NCBI GenBank assembly: GCA_024036415.1
Contig: JAMWET010005499.1
Coordinates: 920,001 to 984,000, forward strand
Direction: 5' to 3'
Length of the DNA stretch: 64,000 bases
Source: Prochilodus magdalenae
Lineage: Eukaryota; Chordata; Actinopteri; Characiformes; Prochilodontidae
The position numbers and the translations under genes were made by a program. Below are positions 21,769-63,335 of this stretch, one piece after another (the first letter of the stretch is position 1; every line of letters begins with the position of its first letter). The notes under the pieces were generated by a model. The model was not told where the DNA came from. It did no database searches and saw nothing but the letters and a program-made list of their open reading frames with translations.

Positions 21769-23611
21769 GTATTATTACTGCAGTGTTCTTCCCTTTTATT
21801 ATTGTTCACAAGATGATTATCTACACTAGCAAGACCAGATCTGGCAGAACAGCAAAAATGACAGTTACAGATGATGACATCTGCTATTACAATATCAAGA
21901 AACTACTACAATTTCCCAGAAATGTGGTGTCCATCTTTACATCATCCCCGGTGCATCAACAATGAGTGAGAAAACGAGAGAGACCTGAGGTTAACTGAGG
22001 TTAACAGTTTAATCTAATGGTATAGATAAACTCAACCAGTGAAGAGAAAATATAAACCAGTATAAGCATCCTTTATTACTCTATGGAGATATTATAGAAT
22101 CCACATGTATAGGTTTTTTGTATATTTCTCTTCTTTGGAGACAAAATGTTGAAAGAAGATTTAGGACATTATTGAACCAATATTCCAAGTTTTATTTATT
22201 AAACAAAAATCATTTTAGAAATAAATATTTTGACATTTTGAAATTTAGTATTACAGAAATAACGGGAAGATAAATGTTGTGTTGCCTGTTATTGGGTGGA
22301 CTGATCTATTGTCAGCATGGATTCTGCACACTCTTAAACTGGAAAGACATTTAATGATTAAATACGCTTGCCCCTTTGGCAGGCAAAAAAGAAGCAAGAA
22401 ACTGGCAGGGATAGGCACTTATCGCTATGGTAACTGCAGTATGGAATATCAGGCAACCAGAATTTATAGAATGATTTTATTTAATGGTATTAAGGTCCAT
22501 TCCTCCTCACATTTACCTGCATGCATAAACCCAATTGCAAAACTGCTGTGAAATGACATAAACAACAGTGATTAGCAATAGTTAGCAACTTTCGCATTGT
22601 TATACCATGATAACTGTAAATTATATATGGGTTTTTATGAACATATAAAATCGCTGTCCAAAAAAAAAAAAAAAAAAGAGATTCTCCACAATTGCAGCTG
22701 TACAGGAGACGGCAAAACCAAATTTACGTTCAATGTAAGTCAAAGGAACCAGACTTCTTATACCCAGTTCTGGACCATTTCTGTTCTGTTCGGTCCATTC
22801 AACATGAAATTTATGATACAATGTAAACGGCAGCTGCTGTTCTCAAACGATGCATCAAAATAAATATCGACAATAAAGGAGATACATGTTTTTCTTTGGT
22901 CAACAACAATATGCTTATTCCATATATGATGCCAGAACATGGACCAGAACATACTTACCACAGTGTGTTGCATCACTTTTGTCAAACCACTTAAAATATA
23001 TGGGGACATCACAGATGTGCAAATGACCCACTAACAGCCCCCATACCACGACTGACCTTTATTATTTCAGTTAATTATTAACCTGAAAGCTTGATGGGCT
23101 CAAGTCCAGAAACTCCTGCAGCGTTCCGGGAGGTTGTTGACATATGACTTCCACTGTGCGCAGTATACCACATTTGTGGATGCAGCCCATTTGGTGACAT
23201 CCATCACAGAAGAATGTGAGTTTCTAATGTCACTGGAATTCGGCAGATTCCCTGCTTCTTTTACAGTAGTAATAATATTGCAAATGCTCCTTGAGGAATG
23301 TTAATGGATTATTTGCTGATGCATGGGCAGAATTGCTTATGAACGATGCTTATACCCAGTCATGATTACATCAGCTCTATTTAAATCTTCCAATGAACAG
23401 CTTGTCTTGAACCGACCCTGTCCTGAATTTAATAAGCCAACTAAAGAAAGCTGGTGTACAGACCACTGCTCTCTCTCTGCATTTTACATTTGCATTTTAC
23501 ATACTGGTCCAACGTTTTTAACTTTATATACAATATTTCATTTTCCGTTGAATATATAGGGAAAGGAAAGGAGGAAGGAAAAGGAAATCTTCCTGGACTT
23601 CTATAAGCCAA
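21769..23611. other. stretch without recognised genes
   Basis: AT-rich. Only a poly-A run at 22660-22677 stands out; no exon or bounded element recognised. Confidence 0.5.
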
Positions 23612-23865
23612 AATGTCTGGCTGCAGATAAACTGCACCACTTACTGGAAGCTACATGTACTGCTTCTATGAAATTCATTGTCATTGGAAAGCTCTGTAAA
23701 CAACACACCTTTAACATACAGCTAATCTTTTGTACAAAAAAAAAAAAAACAAGACCTGACCTGACCTAAAATATAATTTTTAGAGGATATTAATATACAG
23801 TATAATACAGTATGTGGCATTACTTCAAGGAGGCCATTTAAAATTCGCAGGCAAAATCTTGCACC
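23612..23865 (+). repeat. three-copy diverged repeat, copy A
   Basis: Shares with the copies near 26455 and 27150 a conserved 5' block (TACTGGAAGCTACATGTACT, GCTTCTATGA, CAACACACCTT) and a 3' block (TTAGAGGATATTAATATAC, CATTACTTCAAGGAGGCC). The middle is shorter here than in the other copies. Confidence 0.7.
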
Positions 23866-24082
23866 AGAAACTGGATTCAAGGTTATACAGAACGATGTGT
23901 AGAGCCTGGCAAAGCTACACGGTTTTTACTTCTTTGCTTTCACTCTTCCAGAAAAGGGAGAAGATTTTTAACCTGTAACAGAACTAAATATGGAAAGATT
24001 TATTTTCCCACCCTAGCAAATTCGGACCACGGATCCATCTGTTCACCATGGAGTTTAAACATAATGAAAAGAGGAACTGGAT

Positions 24083-24087
<5 letters not shown>

Positions 24088-24117
<30 letters not shown>
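24088..24117. repeat. (TA)n microsatellite at Tc1 left flank
   Basis: About 15 TA units ending 12 bases before the left end of the Tc1 element, which targets TA. Confidence 0.95.
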
Positions 24118-24126
<9 letters not shown>

Positions 24127-24129
24127 ATA

Positions 24130-25588
<1,459 letters not shown>

Positions 25589-25594
25589 TATATA

Positions 25595-25901
25595 CACTGC
25601 TCAAAAAATAAAGGGAACACTTTGAAAACACATCAGATCTCAATGGGAAAAAAATCATGCAGAATATCTTTCCTCATATAGACTGGGATGCAGCAGTGCA
25701 TCATTCTTTCACTTTGATTTTCAGGGTGTCTTTGAATTCCACCCTCTGTAGGGTGATCATTTTCATTTCCATCAAACGATGTGGCATCCTTTCATTCCTA
25801 ACACATTACCCAGTCTATATGAGGAAAGATATTCTGCATGATTTTTTTCCCATTGAGATCTGATGTGTTTTCAAAGTGTTCACTTTATTTTTTGAGCAGT
25901 A
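25595..25901. mobile_element. palindromic MITE with about 90-bp terminal inverted repeats (TcMar type)
   Basis: The left arm starts ACTGCTCAAAAAATAAAGGG and the reverse complement of the right arm starts ACTGCTCAAAAAATAAAGTG. The arms then agree almost perfectly for about 90 bases, down to CATATAGACTGGG. The central about 120 bases are unpaired. Ends fall at TA dinucleotides, and the end sequence is like fish Tc1/mariner elements (ISRm11-like group, from memory). No coding. Only a TATA stretch separates it from the Tc1 element on its left. Confidence 0.88.
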
Positions 25902-25940
25902 TATATATATATATATAAATAAATAAATAAATAAAATACC
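25902..25940. repeat. (TA)n(AAAT)n microsatellite
   Basis: TA repeat followed by about five AAAT units at the right edge of the palindromic MITE. Confidence 0.9.
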
Positions 25941-26454
25941 CAAAAAGATACTAGTGATACAAGGTTTATGTACGACAACAGTGATATGCTGGCATTGGTA
26001 GAGATCAGCATAACAGCTTCCAATGCTGCTGACCAGCATCCAGCATCCCATCATCCAAATTACAATATATGCTGTTTTTATCCAGAAGAGAAAAGAACAG
26101 TCAAAACGTTATTTGTGCTACCCTTCAAACACGTTCGAGTACCATGATAGAATTGGATATTATTTACTATTTACACAACACAACACTTTTCTTGAGTCTG
26201 ACTAAACAACTGATCATCTCAAATAACTGCACTTAGGCGAGTGTGAGGAATTAAACGAGGCAGATGTGTTTTAAAGGGGTTTTCTTCTAGTACGCAGTAA
26301 AATATTGAGGAGAGACCTTCCAGGGCTGGAACTGCTAATAACACCCACTTTACAAGCTTCACGTACAATATTTCTGTCTGCAGATGAATATTTAAGAGAC
26401 AGAAATCTACTGGGACCTCTCAAAGCTCTGGAACACCACCTGCATCAGTTCAGG

Positions 26455-26795
26455 TCCAAATGCTGTGATTTAACTGCGCCACCTACTGGAAGCTGCATGT
26501 ACTGCTTCTATGACCTTCATAGTCATTAGAAACAACAACACACCTTCGACATACGTCTTGGGGTGAAGTTAAGATTGGAAGCATTTGATCCTACAATCGG
26601 TAATCCATATTACACAGAGTTTAGAATTTCTACAAATTCTGCTAATTACAATTAAGCTATTCTCTCGTGTTCAAAGAAAAACCCAAGACCTGCCAGCCAA
26701 CAGGCTCCGTTTATAAATTCTTTAGAGGATATTCATATACTGCATAATGCACTTATAGCATTGCTTCAAGGAGGCTATTTATAACCCACCAATAT
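26455..26795 (+). repeat. three-copy diverged repeat, copy B
   Basis: Most complete copy. Its 5' block is CACCTACTGGAAGCTGCATG and TACTGCTTCTATGA; the middle block GAGTTTAGAATTTCTACAAA is shared with copy C; the 3' block TTTAGAGGATATTCATATAC, with GCTTCAAGGAGGCTATTT, is shared with copy A. Copies are direct repeats. Confidence 0.72.
26477..26489 (-). promoter_or_regulatory. candidate CTCF core motif in copy B
   Basis: The minus strand reads CCAGTAGGTGGCG, a full match to the CTCF core CCASYAGRKGGCR. Corresponding places in copies A (CCAGTAAGTGGTG) and C (CCAGAAGATGGCA) differ at two and one core positions. A motif match only; occupancy is unknown. Confidence 0.4.
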
Positions 26796-27149
26796 ACATT
26801 TTTGTATATTACCTTTCATAAGAGTTGGGTAAACACATGAACACACTGTGAAAGCAGATTTTTGAATTACTGAATTATAATTCTATTAATTAATTTTCCT
26901 TATAAAAAGATATATGTTCAGAAACTGCTGTGCAGTTTTGAACTGCAATAGTGCAAAACTTATTTTGATGCATTTTCTTTATTCAAATAGGATAAAACTG
27001 AATCAGTACATCCCTCTTTCATTTTAGTGCTGAGTCTGTTAAAATGTAATGGCAGTAATAAAGGTAAACTAGTTTGTAGTTTCTGCTGATTTCTTGGCTA
27101 AAATGTCTTATGGGGTGGATTTGTTGATCACGTTAGTTTAGGCCAGTAT

Positions 27150-27455
27150 GCTGCAATTTCCTGTTTTACTGTGCCATCTTCTGGAAGCTGCATGTATTGC
27201 CCTGCAAGCAGAATGAAACACACCGTTCACATGGGTCTTGTTTTTATTTCCTAGGAAAAAGTAGTTTGGGAGCATTCGCTGCAATAAGCAGTATTCAATA
27301 TTACAGAGATTTAGAATTTCTACAAAAATGGCTGGTTACAATTCAGCTATTCTCTTGTATTTAAAGGAAAAAAAAAAAACATCTGCCAGCAATTATTGTC
27401 TGGTTATAGATTCTATGATTTAGAAGTATATTAATATACAGCAATTTCTATCCTA
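27150..27455 (+). repeat. three-copy diverged repeat, copy C
   Basis: Shares TTCTGGAAGCTGCATGTA, AACACACC, GATTTAGAATTTCTACAAA, CAGCTATTCTCTTGTATT and TATTAATATACAG with copies A and B, in the same order and orientation. Confidence 0.68.
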
Positions 27456-29294
27456 CCAAAAAAAGGAAAACAGCATTTCTCCTGATAAATATAGATGCCA
27501 GAAAGAAGTTTAACTATTTACATTCATTCTTCAAGATAACAGAAACTGAGTAACAACTAAACAGAGGGCGCAATGTATTTTAACAGCTGTCCATTAAATG
27601 TTAACCAATTTTGAACATTAGAATTAAAAAAAAAAAAAGCGGAGTGCATGATTCAGTATTCAGAATACAAGAACTACCATACACACATGGAACTTGCTTT
27701 ACATGCCCATTTTAAATGCATATAAAAACAAAGAAATAACTACAGTCCTGCTGAATGATGGAAATTAGTAAAAAGGTTTCCTCAGATAGTCTCTCACGCT
27801 CCGTTTCCACACACACGCACCACCTTTCCCAACAGAAAGAAGGAATGTAATTAAAGAAAAAGATGCAAATCTAGATTATAGAACACATTTGGCTTTTTTC
27901 TGAGACAGAAAATGGGGAAAGAAACCACAACCACACTATAACGGCACCTAATACTTTCAGGCAAAAACAGAGGTGGAGCTGGAGTTACCTCCATCAGTGA
28001 AGTTGGCATCGACTGTATTTTGAAATCAGTCATTCAGGAAGATTTGATATAAAACTGATGTGCCATTCTGGATAAACTTGCTGAGTTTCAGTTTCACCAT
28101 CAGCATCTTTAGATATAAAAGCTCATAGAACATGTATTGGTTGACCAGCCCCTTTGGACAGTATACAAACTCTGCAACACAGACTTGTCACTACTGGTTT
28201 CCATCACCACTACTGGAGAGAAATTCAGAGTCTGTAGTTTTCTACAAGTTGATTCACATCAGACCTCTCTGAATGTCAAATCTCAAATATTTAATTATGC
28301 ATGATGAGCTTATGATTTAGGAACACTGAAATGCCAAAAACAAATAAACAAAAACACAATGTCATGTGCTGTCCATATGGAGGAATAAAAAAAACTAAGT
28401 TATTTTGGCCTTAACTGACACAGTGAACTTCACAGCTACTTCGCTGCACAGCATACAGGCATCAGTTAATACCGGAGGTTCGGATAATGAAGTATAGAGG
28501 GCTGAATACAAAGAGAGCATCGTCACTTGGTAGGTGTACCGTTTTCATAAATTAGTCACAAAGAATCTATCACACTGGACACGTCAAGTGGGTAAATCAG
28601 TCAAAGTGTTCCTACATGGACGGATATAACTGTGACCATCCACACAAACATGGGAATTTGGTCCAGGCACCATATACATATGTGAGTTCTTGAAATAGGA
28701 ATGATGTGGGACCAGTTTATACATTTAGCATTAAATAGGACGGTAAGGTCTGGGGGGGAAAAGGCCTGACCACTGCTCTAACTCAGAGACACTTAAATAA
28801 ACACGGCCCAAGCTTAAGCATCAAGAACTATCTGAATGTCAAGAGACTTTGAAAGGGTTACGGGAAGCAGTGCCTTAATGAACAGAGATATTTGGTGGGG
28901 GTTGGGGGTGGGGTGGATAAGAAAAAAAAAAAAAGGTGGTCCATTGCTGAAGTGAATTATGCTATATGCTATATGACCTACAGAGGTACTAGAAATGCTC
29001 GCTGGGGTCCATGCAAATTAAAGGAATGTTCTGTAGCTTTTCAACCAACTTGCTGCATATGTATCATACCACTGATCACCAGAGGCAACAAACAACGGAG
29101 AAAAAGAAAACCCAGCTACTTACAGAGCACGTTTACAACTGCCTCAGTGCCTGGCTGCTGGCTTTTATTTAACATGTGTTATCTGTTGTGGATGGTAATG
29201 ATCCTGATACTACAGATGCAGCAAATCAAGCTTTTATAATGCTACACTATCTGTTAATATGTAAAACACCTCTAAAGCTCTAATCGTTCTTTCC
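27456..29294. other. stretch without recognised genes
   Basis: No exon or element recognised. It lies 3' of cnnm3 and part of it could be distal 3' UTR if a downstream polyadenylation site is used. Confidence 0.45.
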
Positions 29295-29300
29295 TTTATT
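29295..29300 (-). terminator. cnnm3: candidate cnnm3 polyadenylation signal
   Basis: First minus-strand AATAAA after the stop at 29975, about 675 bases downstream. Use of this site is inferred. Confidence 0.35.
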
Positions 29301-29974
29301 TTAGTTTGACTAAAATACACTGTGCCTACTAAACTCTGATGAAGCAATGACTGAGTGCTAAATATTACCATTACATATGATGCCAGGTTCCAGACATGAA
29401 TATCAGATCACTATGCAAAACAGTGAAAGACCACCTGTAGGTTTCAGTGTAACATTACTCCTTTTAGAGTAAGTAAAGTATGGCAGGAGAGAATTTCGCC
29501 ATAATGAAAACAGGTTTGGGGGGGAAAGGCAAGATTTATCTGTGTAGTGTATTCCTGACTTGCATGTATGCCCAAAAAACCAGAGCAGTTCCTGCTGCCC
29601 TTGCTGGCACTTACACATCTATTGGCACAATACAGCATGAAATTAAGCAGACCTGGCAAAAGTGCAGGCTTTAACACTTTGAGGCATGCTGCCTCTGAAA
29701 GACAGCAAAGGCTTTGATGCATGACCATACTGATCAGACACATGGAGCAAACAGAAAGAGGTATGAGACACCAAGAAATTAGAAATAAGCAACCGGATAA
29801 AAATGCAGAAAATAGTGGACGTGCCATTTGACAGGTTCCAAAAAGTCCTTCTTTAAATTAAAAAAAAAAATTATTGGAAAAACCCCTCGGCACTCCAGAT
29901 ATAAAACAGGAATTAATGGCAAAAAATCAAGTTAGCTGTTAAAAAAAAAAAAAAAAAAATTAGATGGAGGAGAG

Positions 29975-39588
<9,614 letters not shown>

Positions 39589-39900
39589 ATTGGAAACGGG
39601 CAGCTCGCCTCTCCGCCAATCATGTGACGCCCGCCTGCCTACCGTCACCCTCCTACCGATTTCCTCGCCTCCACGGAAAATACAGACGGAAACGTCCTTC
39701 CGAGCACCGCCATGTCATATGGGGAAAAATCCGAAGACCTCAGAAGGCTCGCAGAGGCGTCCCTGTCATTCCCAACTGCTCGCCGTGGCCACGAAGAAGA
39801 CGGTTGTTTTTTCCTTCTATGGCGGATCTACGTCGGGTCCTTCATGGACCAATGAGATTAGCGCACTGCCTCTGGCCAATAGGAGTGCGCGATAACGGAG
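39589..39900 (-). promoter_or_regulatory. cnnm3: cnnm3 promoter region (CCAAT boxes, GC-rich)
   Basis: Upstream of the start codon, with GC-rich sequence continuing from exon 1. CCAAT sequences occur at 39616-39620, 39849-39853 and 39876-39880. No TATA box is seen, which suggests a housekeeping-type CpG-rich promoter. The transcription start is not placed. Confidence 0.5.
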
Positions 39901-40643
39901 AAGCCACGCCCACTATTCTAAATATGCGTGAAATAAACACAACAGAACGGAAAAGGAGCATTTCCCCCATCTTTAGCTCCCTGCTTCTGATAAGAGAGGG
40001 AACAAATCTGACTCCACCTTACTTTAAACCATTCTCATTTTAATACTCCAATGAAAAATAAATAGATTTTCTTTTTTTGGCAAAATTAAAAGAGAACAAA
40101 CGATGTAAAGCGCTCTAGTAAAGTTTTGGGCCTCCAAAACAGTTTCATTGAGCCTCAGCATATATAGGACCAGTGTCTGGACCTGTACTGAAGGACTGGG
40201 ACAGTAGTCCAACATGTAATCATGATACAAAATCTCTCAGGTTTTCATTTGGGTGGGGATCTAGTACATCATTTCCAAGTGATTTCAAAATGCAGTGATC
40301 CACCCTATACCAGCATAACCCCCCTCAGTATAATAGATTCCACAGTAGATCCATCCTAATGCTTTCACTTGCTTATTTAGGGTTGTCTTTTTATTTTAAC
40401 ATCTCAATAATAACAGACAACAAATCATCTAATGTGTGACTGGATAACATGCACTTTGCGAATCGTGAAATACTGAACTGTGAAATCATTTTCATTTAAC
40501 ATGAAGTGCAGAACAACCAACACTTTTACAGACAAAATCATCTGTCTTTGAATTACAACTGGTCATGATCAACATTAACACAGTATATAAAAGGCAAATA
40601 AATACAAGAGAAACTGTTTTTATAGAGAAATAGATCTCTCAGA
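39901..40643. other. intergenic stretch between cnnm4 and cnnm3
   Basis: Short spacer; no gene or element recognised. Confidence 0.5.
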
Positions 40644-40682
40644 TTTATTGTCATATTCATGAGAACTCCTCCAGCATTTATT
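40644..40682 (-). terminator. cnnm4: candidate cnnm4 polyadenylation signals
   Basis: Two minus-strand AATAAA sequences (40682-40677 and 40649-40644). They are the first clear signals after the stop at 43817 and would give a 3' UTR of about 3.1 kb. Confidence 0.4.
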
Positions 40683-41646
40683 ATAAAACACTATGTACAC
40701 ATTGCTTTAAATAGAACAACCAAAGATAATTGGAGGTACAGTACATTTGCTCGTTGCACTCTTCTTCCCTTAAAAGAGAAACACAGATCATATATTAATA
40801 GTCAAACTCAGCGATTTGTATAGTAAAAAGAAAGCCACTTCAAATCTATCCCTCAGCAAAACTGAACGTGTGTTGGGAAAGAAACAAAGCTTTGCATCCA
40901 TCACAAAACCATAACTCAACACCTTTTTTCCATTTACAAAAGAAAAAATACAAAATAAATTCCTTTTTTTGACCAAAACAAAACAAAGTTTGCTACGGCA
41001 AATTCATAGCAAGTAAATGGAAAACAAGCATGGTCTTAGAAATGATGTGGTACCTTAGTGCTAGACCATGAGCCAACATATGACACACACCACCACAGAC
41101 ATTGACAAGAAGTAAATCATGCACAGTGGAAAATGGGCCCATTTCCTGCAAACACATATGCATAATCTTTAACCTCCACCGTTCACAAATCATCAAACTA
41201 AGGACGCAGTTACTGAAAAAGCCAGTTATTCCTCAACTAATTCAACTGCGGGAGTAAAAATTCTCCCACAGAGTCCCTCAGGAACAGTGGCAATGAACAT
41301 TAAAAGCAGATTACTGGACTGGACCTCCAGTCCAAAGGAATTTAATTAGTTCCGAGCTGCAGGAGTGTCTCCCTCCACAACGTAAACCCAGCCTGCGAGC
41401 AGGGTCACCTCTGTTATTATCGGAGGAGATACAGGCAGATCAAAGTGCGAAAGGCTTTGGCCGAAGTGTTTTCCTATGAATTTGAATGCGCCATTGTAAC
41501 TTTGGTCATGTTATGCAGTAATGCATGGTCATAAACGTTACAATCACAAACAAACAAACAAACAAACAAACAAAACAAAACCCTAAACATGTTTTGGTTT
41601 AAACCCGAAAGGAATAGCAAATTAACTGATTGCATGTGTGCACATG

Positions 41647-41677
<31 letters not shown>

Positions 41678-43816
41678 CACTCTCTCATAACTGCACACAC
41701 ACACATAATTTCAACTGAGGTAACATCCAAACCGTTCCCTCTCTTTGTGCAATATCATTACGTTAAACCCCTGTAATAACTAACTATTGCTTCTCTTTTT
41801 AGACCTCTCATAAAGGCAACAGCTCTTATAAATAACTCGTAAGCACTGGACAGTAGTCCACTGTTCAACATAAAATAAAGCTGTTCGTTACTTAAAACAA
41901 CTCCTTGACTGCCTTTTTAACACCCTGTTGGCTAACAGTACAGTGTATGAACTGGGGGACTTTTTTAGGCATGCACCGAACTACATTTCACAGGCTACTT
42001 CAAGCAATGAATACTGAAGACAAGGATTCAAATGTTTTCCCTTCAGAGTAAATAACCTTTGATCTCCAAGTGATGAAACAGACACTATAAAACCCTTAAG
42101 CTGATATTTGGAACTTTGGAGTTTTTGCTCATGCTTTACTAATGCTATTAGGAAACAATACAATACTGGTGCAATATAATGTACACTACGGGAGCAACCA
42201 CAACCTTCCTTTTAGACAAATGTTTAATTAGTGACCCTCTGTTCAGTTCATCAAGACAGGAGAACCATTACCAGTATCCAGTATAAGCTTTTGGTCTGGT
42301 GTGGCGGGAAAGCTACACGGTACATTAACTGTACAGATTGATGTCGATTCACAGTGGATTCTGTCACAGCACCAGTAAAGCTACAGTTGTTTTCAAGGCC
42401 GGGAATGTATTCTTAGCTCTTCGTATCCCTCCTAAATATTAGAGGGATTATTTCCGTACAAAGATCTGCTACCACAGCTTTGACAGCAAAAGCGAATATC
42501 CGTATGGTCAAGAAGTGTTCATATGTTGAAAAGAATCTATGGCAGGTAACTAGTGCAGTACTGGTCCATCTCGGCAGATCATAGCCTTTTCAAATGTAGT
42601 TACGACAGCGGTGTCCAAATATTAAAATCTAAGCATATAAAATGTACAGTAAATCATACATACAGAAATTAATTTAGGCAAAAATAAATATATTTTATAT
42701 ATATATTTTTTATATAACATAATATGTACTTAAATGTCTATGGGCTGGAAAAAAACATGCAGACCTCTGAAATGTACCATCTGTTTTTACTATTCAAACC
42801 ACTGCTTGCTTTTTTAAAGCTATTTGCATAACCGTAGTTTAAGAGAATTTCCCTCATTTTAACATGTACAGACACATACAGTCCGAAACTGTAGTGTGAT
42901 AAGCCAAAGAACCTTGGCTCGGATTACAGCTGCTCTCAACCTTGAGCGAAAGCACTAAAATACTAAACTACTATAAACTACAAAGACAGACCACATGAAA
43001 CACTCTCTTTGAAAAGAATATTGTTTGTGCTAAATGGGGCTTGGTTAGTTTTAACACAAACACCACAGTTCCCATGGAGTGCTCTTGGCAATAGCAGTGC
43101 AGGCTATTGATGCTCAAGTGCTCTCTCGTCATATGTCCAAAAACCTCAAAATTGAGGGACAAAAAAAAACAAAAAAACAACCATTCAGACATTTGGGTCT
43201 GGACTCTAAGAGGTTATAAAAAGTGCACATCTTGCAATTATCTCATATATTCTAGTGAAACATTGTTACGTCGCCTTTCAAAAATGCCCAAGTAAACGTT
43301 CCAAGGCATTTTTGGCTTTTGCATGCTACAGAAACACTTATCCAACATATTTGAGACAGGGGTGTCTATATGTGTTCACCATGCAACGTCTGGAGTGACA
43401 GTAGACAAAAGTAGTTCTAGCAGTGGCCCGCTAACAGACCAGCTAACAGACTAAATCAGACACAGCCTCCCAACCTCAAACCGAGCAGGAACCATTTAAA
43501 CCTTCTTTACACAACATACACATATGCTAAAGCAGACTGCTTGTGTAGCTGTGGACATCTCCAGTTCTGTGAAGTGCCATCTATCTGGGCATAGGAGAAG
43601 GAAAAGATGGCATGCCTGCAGGATTAAAAACGGGTACAATGCCCCCACCTCACAGTTCATCTGTCTATGTGCTTGTGTGTTGGTTTGCATACAGTTTGTA
43701 GATAGCCAAGGAGCATGTGTGCAAGTGTTTGCGTATATATGTGTCTATGGATCTGCGTGTGCATGGATATGGTCCTCTCTGGAGCTTTGTTATCAACCAG
43801 CTCCTGAAACGCTTTG
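40683..43816 (-). other. cnnm4: probable cnnm4 3' UTR
   Basis: No coding seen between the cnnm4 stop and the candidate polyadenylation signals. Contains (CAAA)n at 41548-41577, (CA)n at 41648-41673 and AT-rich patches near 42680-42730. UTR status is inferred. Confidence 0.4.
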
Positions 43817-61351
<17,535 letters not shown>

Positions 61352-61440
61352 GTTTGTTTCGCTCTCGGCTGGCGGAGGGGGGTGACGTCACGCGCTTATC
61401 CCAGGCCCCGCCTTTACCATTAGAATAAACTAACAGGCTC
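61352..61440 (-). promoter_or_regulatory. cnnm4: cnnm4 promoter with palindromic CRE
   Basis: TGACGTCA at 61383-61390 is a full CREB/ATF site 32 bases upstream of the start codon. GGCCCCGCCT at 61404-61413 is a GC-box-like element. The surrounding DNA is GC-rich and lacks a TATA box. Confidence 0.55.
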
Positions 61441-63146
61441 TCCGGTAACGCCCACCGCCAGTGTCAGGTGTTTAATACTTCCTAATATCGACATTTCTTC
61501 TTCATAAGTTCACCACTATGATCCGGAAACACTGATTCAAAAGAAACAACTTTATTAGTTCCACTAATAGTTCCCAACACCTAGACACTGCGGAAGTCGA
61601 CCAGCAGAACCGGTCTGAACTGACTGTGATTAAGCAGCAGTCTTAACGTTAAATACAACTGTCTTAAATCTCATGGATTAGATAAATAGACCGTTAACCC
61701 TCATGAATAAACACGGAAATTAATTTATAAGGACTTATTACCGATTACTCTATACTGATTCTAAGGACAATGGCGCTTTCATACGTTAAAAAGGATCACA
61801 ATAATCATAAAGATAAATTGCACCACTTATCTTTTTAAGGAACAGGGCACCGTTTTCTCTTAGCCAATCAGCGTCCGCATAGGAAGTCATTTAGAAACTC
61901 AGAGATAACCTCGTTAATAACCTACAGTTTATTACTGGCACAATGCAGTCTGGGAATCTAAAATCATACTCAACTATCTTTACTTAATACTACTACAACT
62001 ACTATTAATAATAATAATAATAATAATAACCTAAAATAAAGAAAGACTACTTAATACTACATGACTTGGAGTAAATAAACATCACATCCAAAACCCCACA
62101 AAAGGTGAGCAGCCTTTAGAAGTGCTGTGGAGCTTCTTAGTACATCTTGCTTTGACCAGCATAAGAGCAAAAGTGTGTTAGATATTATTCTTCTGTTTTT
62201 TGGGTCTTTCCGGTTTGAAAATACATTGCTAAACAACAGCAAAGTATGACTTGATGTAGATGAGTCAGAAAAGTATATCATTCCCCAACAAATAAAAATA
62301 AAGTGATTATAATCTGAATAATCTCGGGAAAGTACATTCACCTATTACTTGTAGGTAAAAACCTAATTCTGATATATGATATGGCATTAAAACCAGAAAG
62401 CATTAATTAGTCAATTCTTTCTGTTTTAATTTAAATAGATACTTTTATAAACAATAGGCAGGCAACAATCCGGAGGTACTTTTTTTCTGTGGCCCAGAGA
62501 ACACAGTATGTAGATAAACAACCATCATCATTCCATCATTCCTTTTCCAGTCCAGAGAAGTCATTAGTTTTTTTAAGCTGCTGGCTTATTTGCTGATGCA
62601 TTTCTGGCAAGTGGCAAGCTTCATCCCATCCGTCCTGATAAAGAACAAAGCCTTTCCTATATGCTTTTTCATACCAGAGCATCCCGAGCAGGTGACTGTA
62701 TCACCTGATGAAGTTTTTCGAATATTTCACAATGTTCCTACTCAAAATGTCCCCCACACCAACTTTTTATTTGTATGTCATGAATTAATAAAACATTAAA
62801 TGCAGCTTTTTCATACATACATGTGACTATTTTTTCCATAATACACCACATATAAGTAGCTATTCCTAATTGGTAGGAATCCCAGTGTTCAGCAATAGTG
62901 TCCAAACTGATTGTTGCAAAGATTTTAATATGAATTAGCACAAAATTATAACAAACCTGACAAATATCATTACATCCTTACATCATTACATCCAAGATGT
63001 AAGCTGTAGAAAAGGAGTTTACAATTTAGACTCTACTTAGAAGACAATCTCAGTTAACTGAATCAAATACTTTATACTCAGAACTTTCTTTAATCTTTTC
63101 TTTAATCTAATTTATTTGAATATTGATGTTAGTTTTTGTGGTGGTA
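61441..63146. other. upstream stretch, nothing recognised
   Basis: AT-rich non-coding. Contains an (ATA)n run at 62007-62031 and an isolated CCAAT (61863) in GCCAATCAGCG. Confidence 0.5.
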
Positions 63147-63335
63147 TTTATTAAATAAAAATTTGTCAAAAAGTTCGCGGGATGACAGGTTACTGAAAAA
63201 GAAGAACGTGATCTTGTTGGTACTGCTTGGGTTATTCCAAGCTCGGGTCGGTATCGTATGCAAAGTCTTCTTCATCTGGTCTGGCCTCATGCTTGCTCTT
63301 CTGAGTTTGTGTGTGTTTCAGGTAGAAATTGGGTT
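63147..63335 (-). CDS. possible 3' terminal exon of an unidentified gene
   Basis: The minus strand has a pyrimidine-rich acceptor (TTTCTAATCTATTCTAG) at 63336, then 33 codons PNFYLKHTQTQKSKHEARPD then EEDFAYDTDPSLE and TAA at 63234-63232, with AATAAA at 63152-63147. The acidic tail is peptide-like, but no family was recognised. An upstream splice-bounded block (about 63770-63693) could be joined, but the phase would then be different. The coding part is 63232-63335. Confidence 0.28.

Noticed and set aside
29444..29827. 127-codon minus-strand open frame downstream of cnnm3
   Set aside because: No family resemblance and no exon boundaries; probably 3' UTR.
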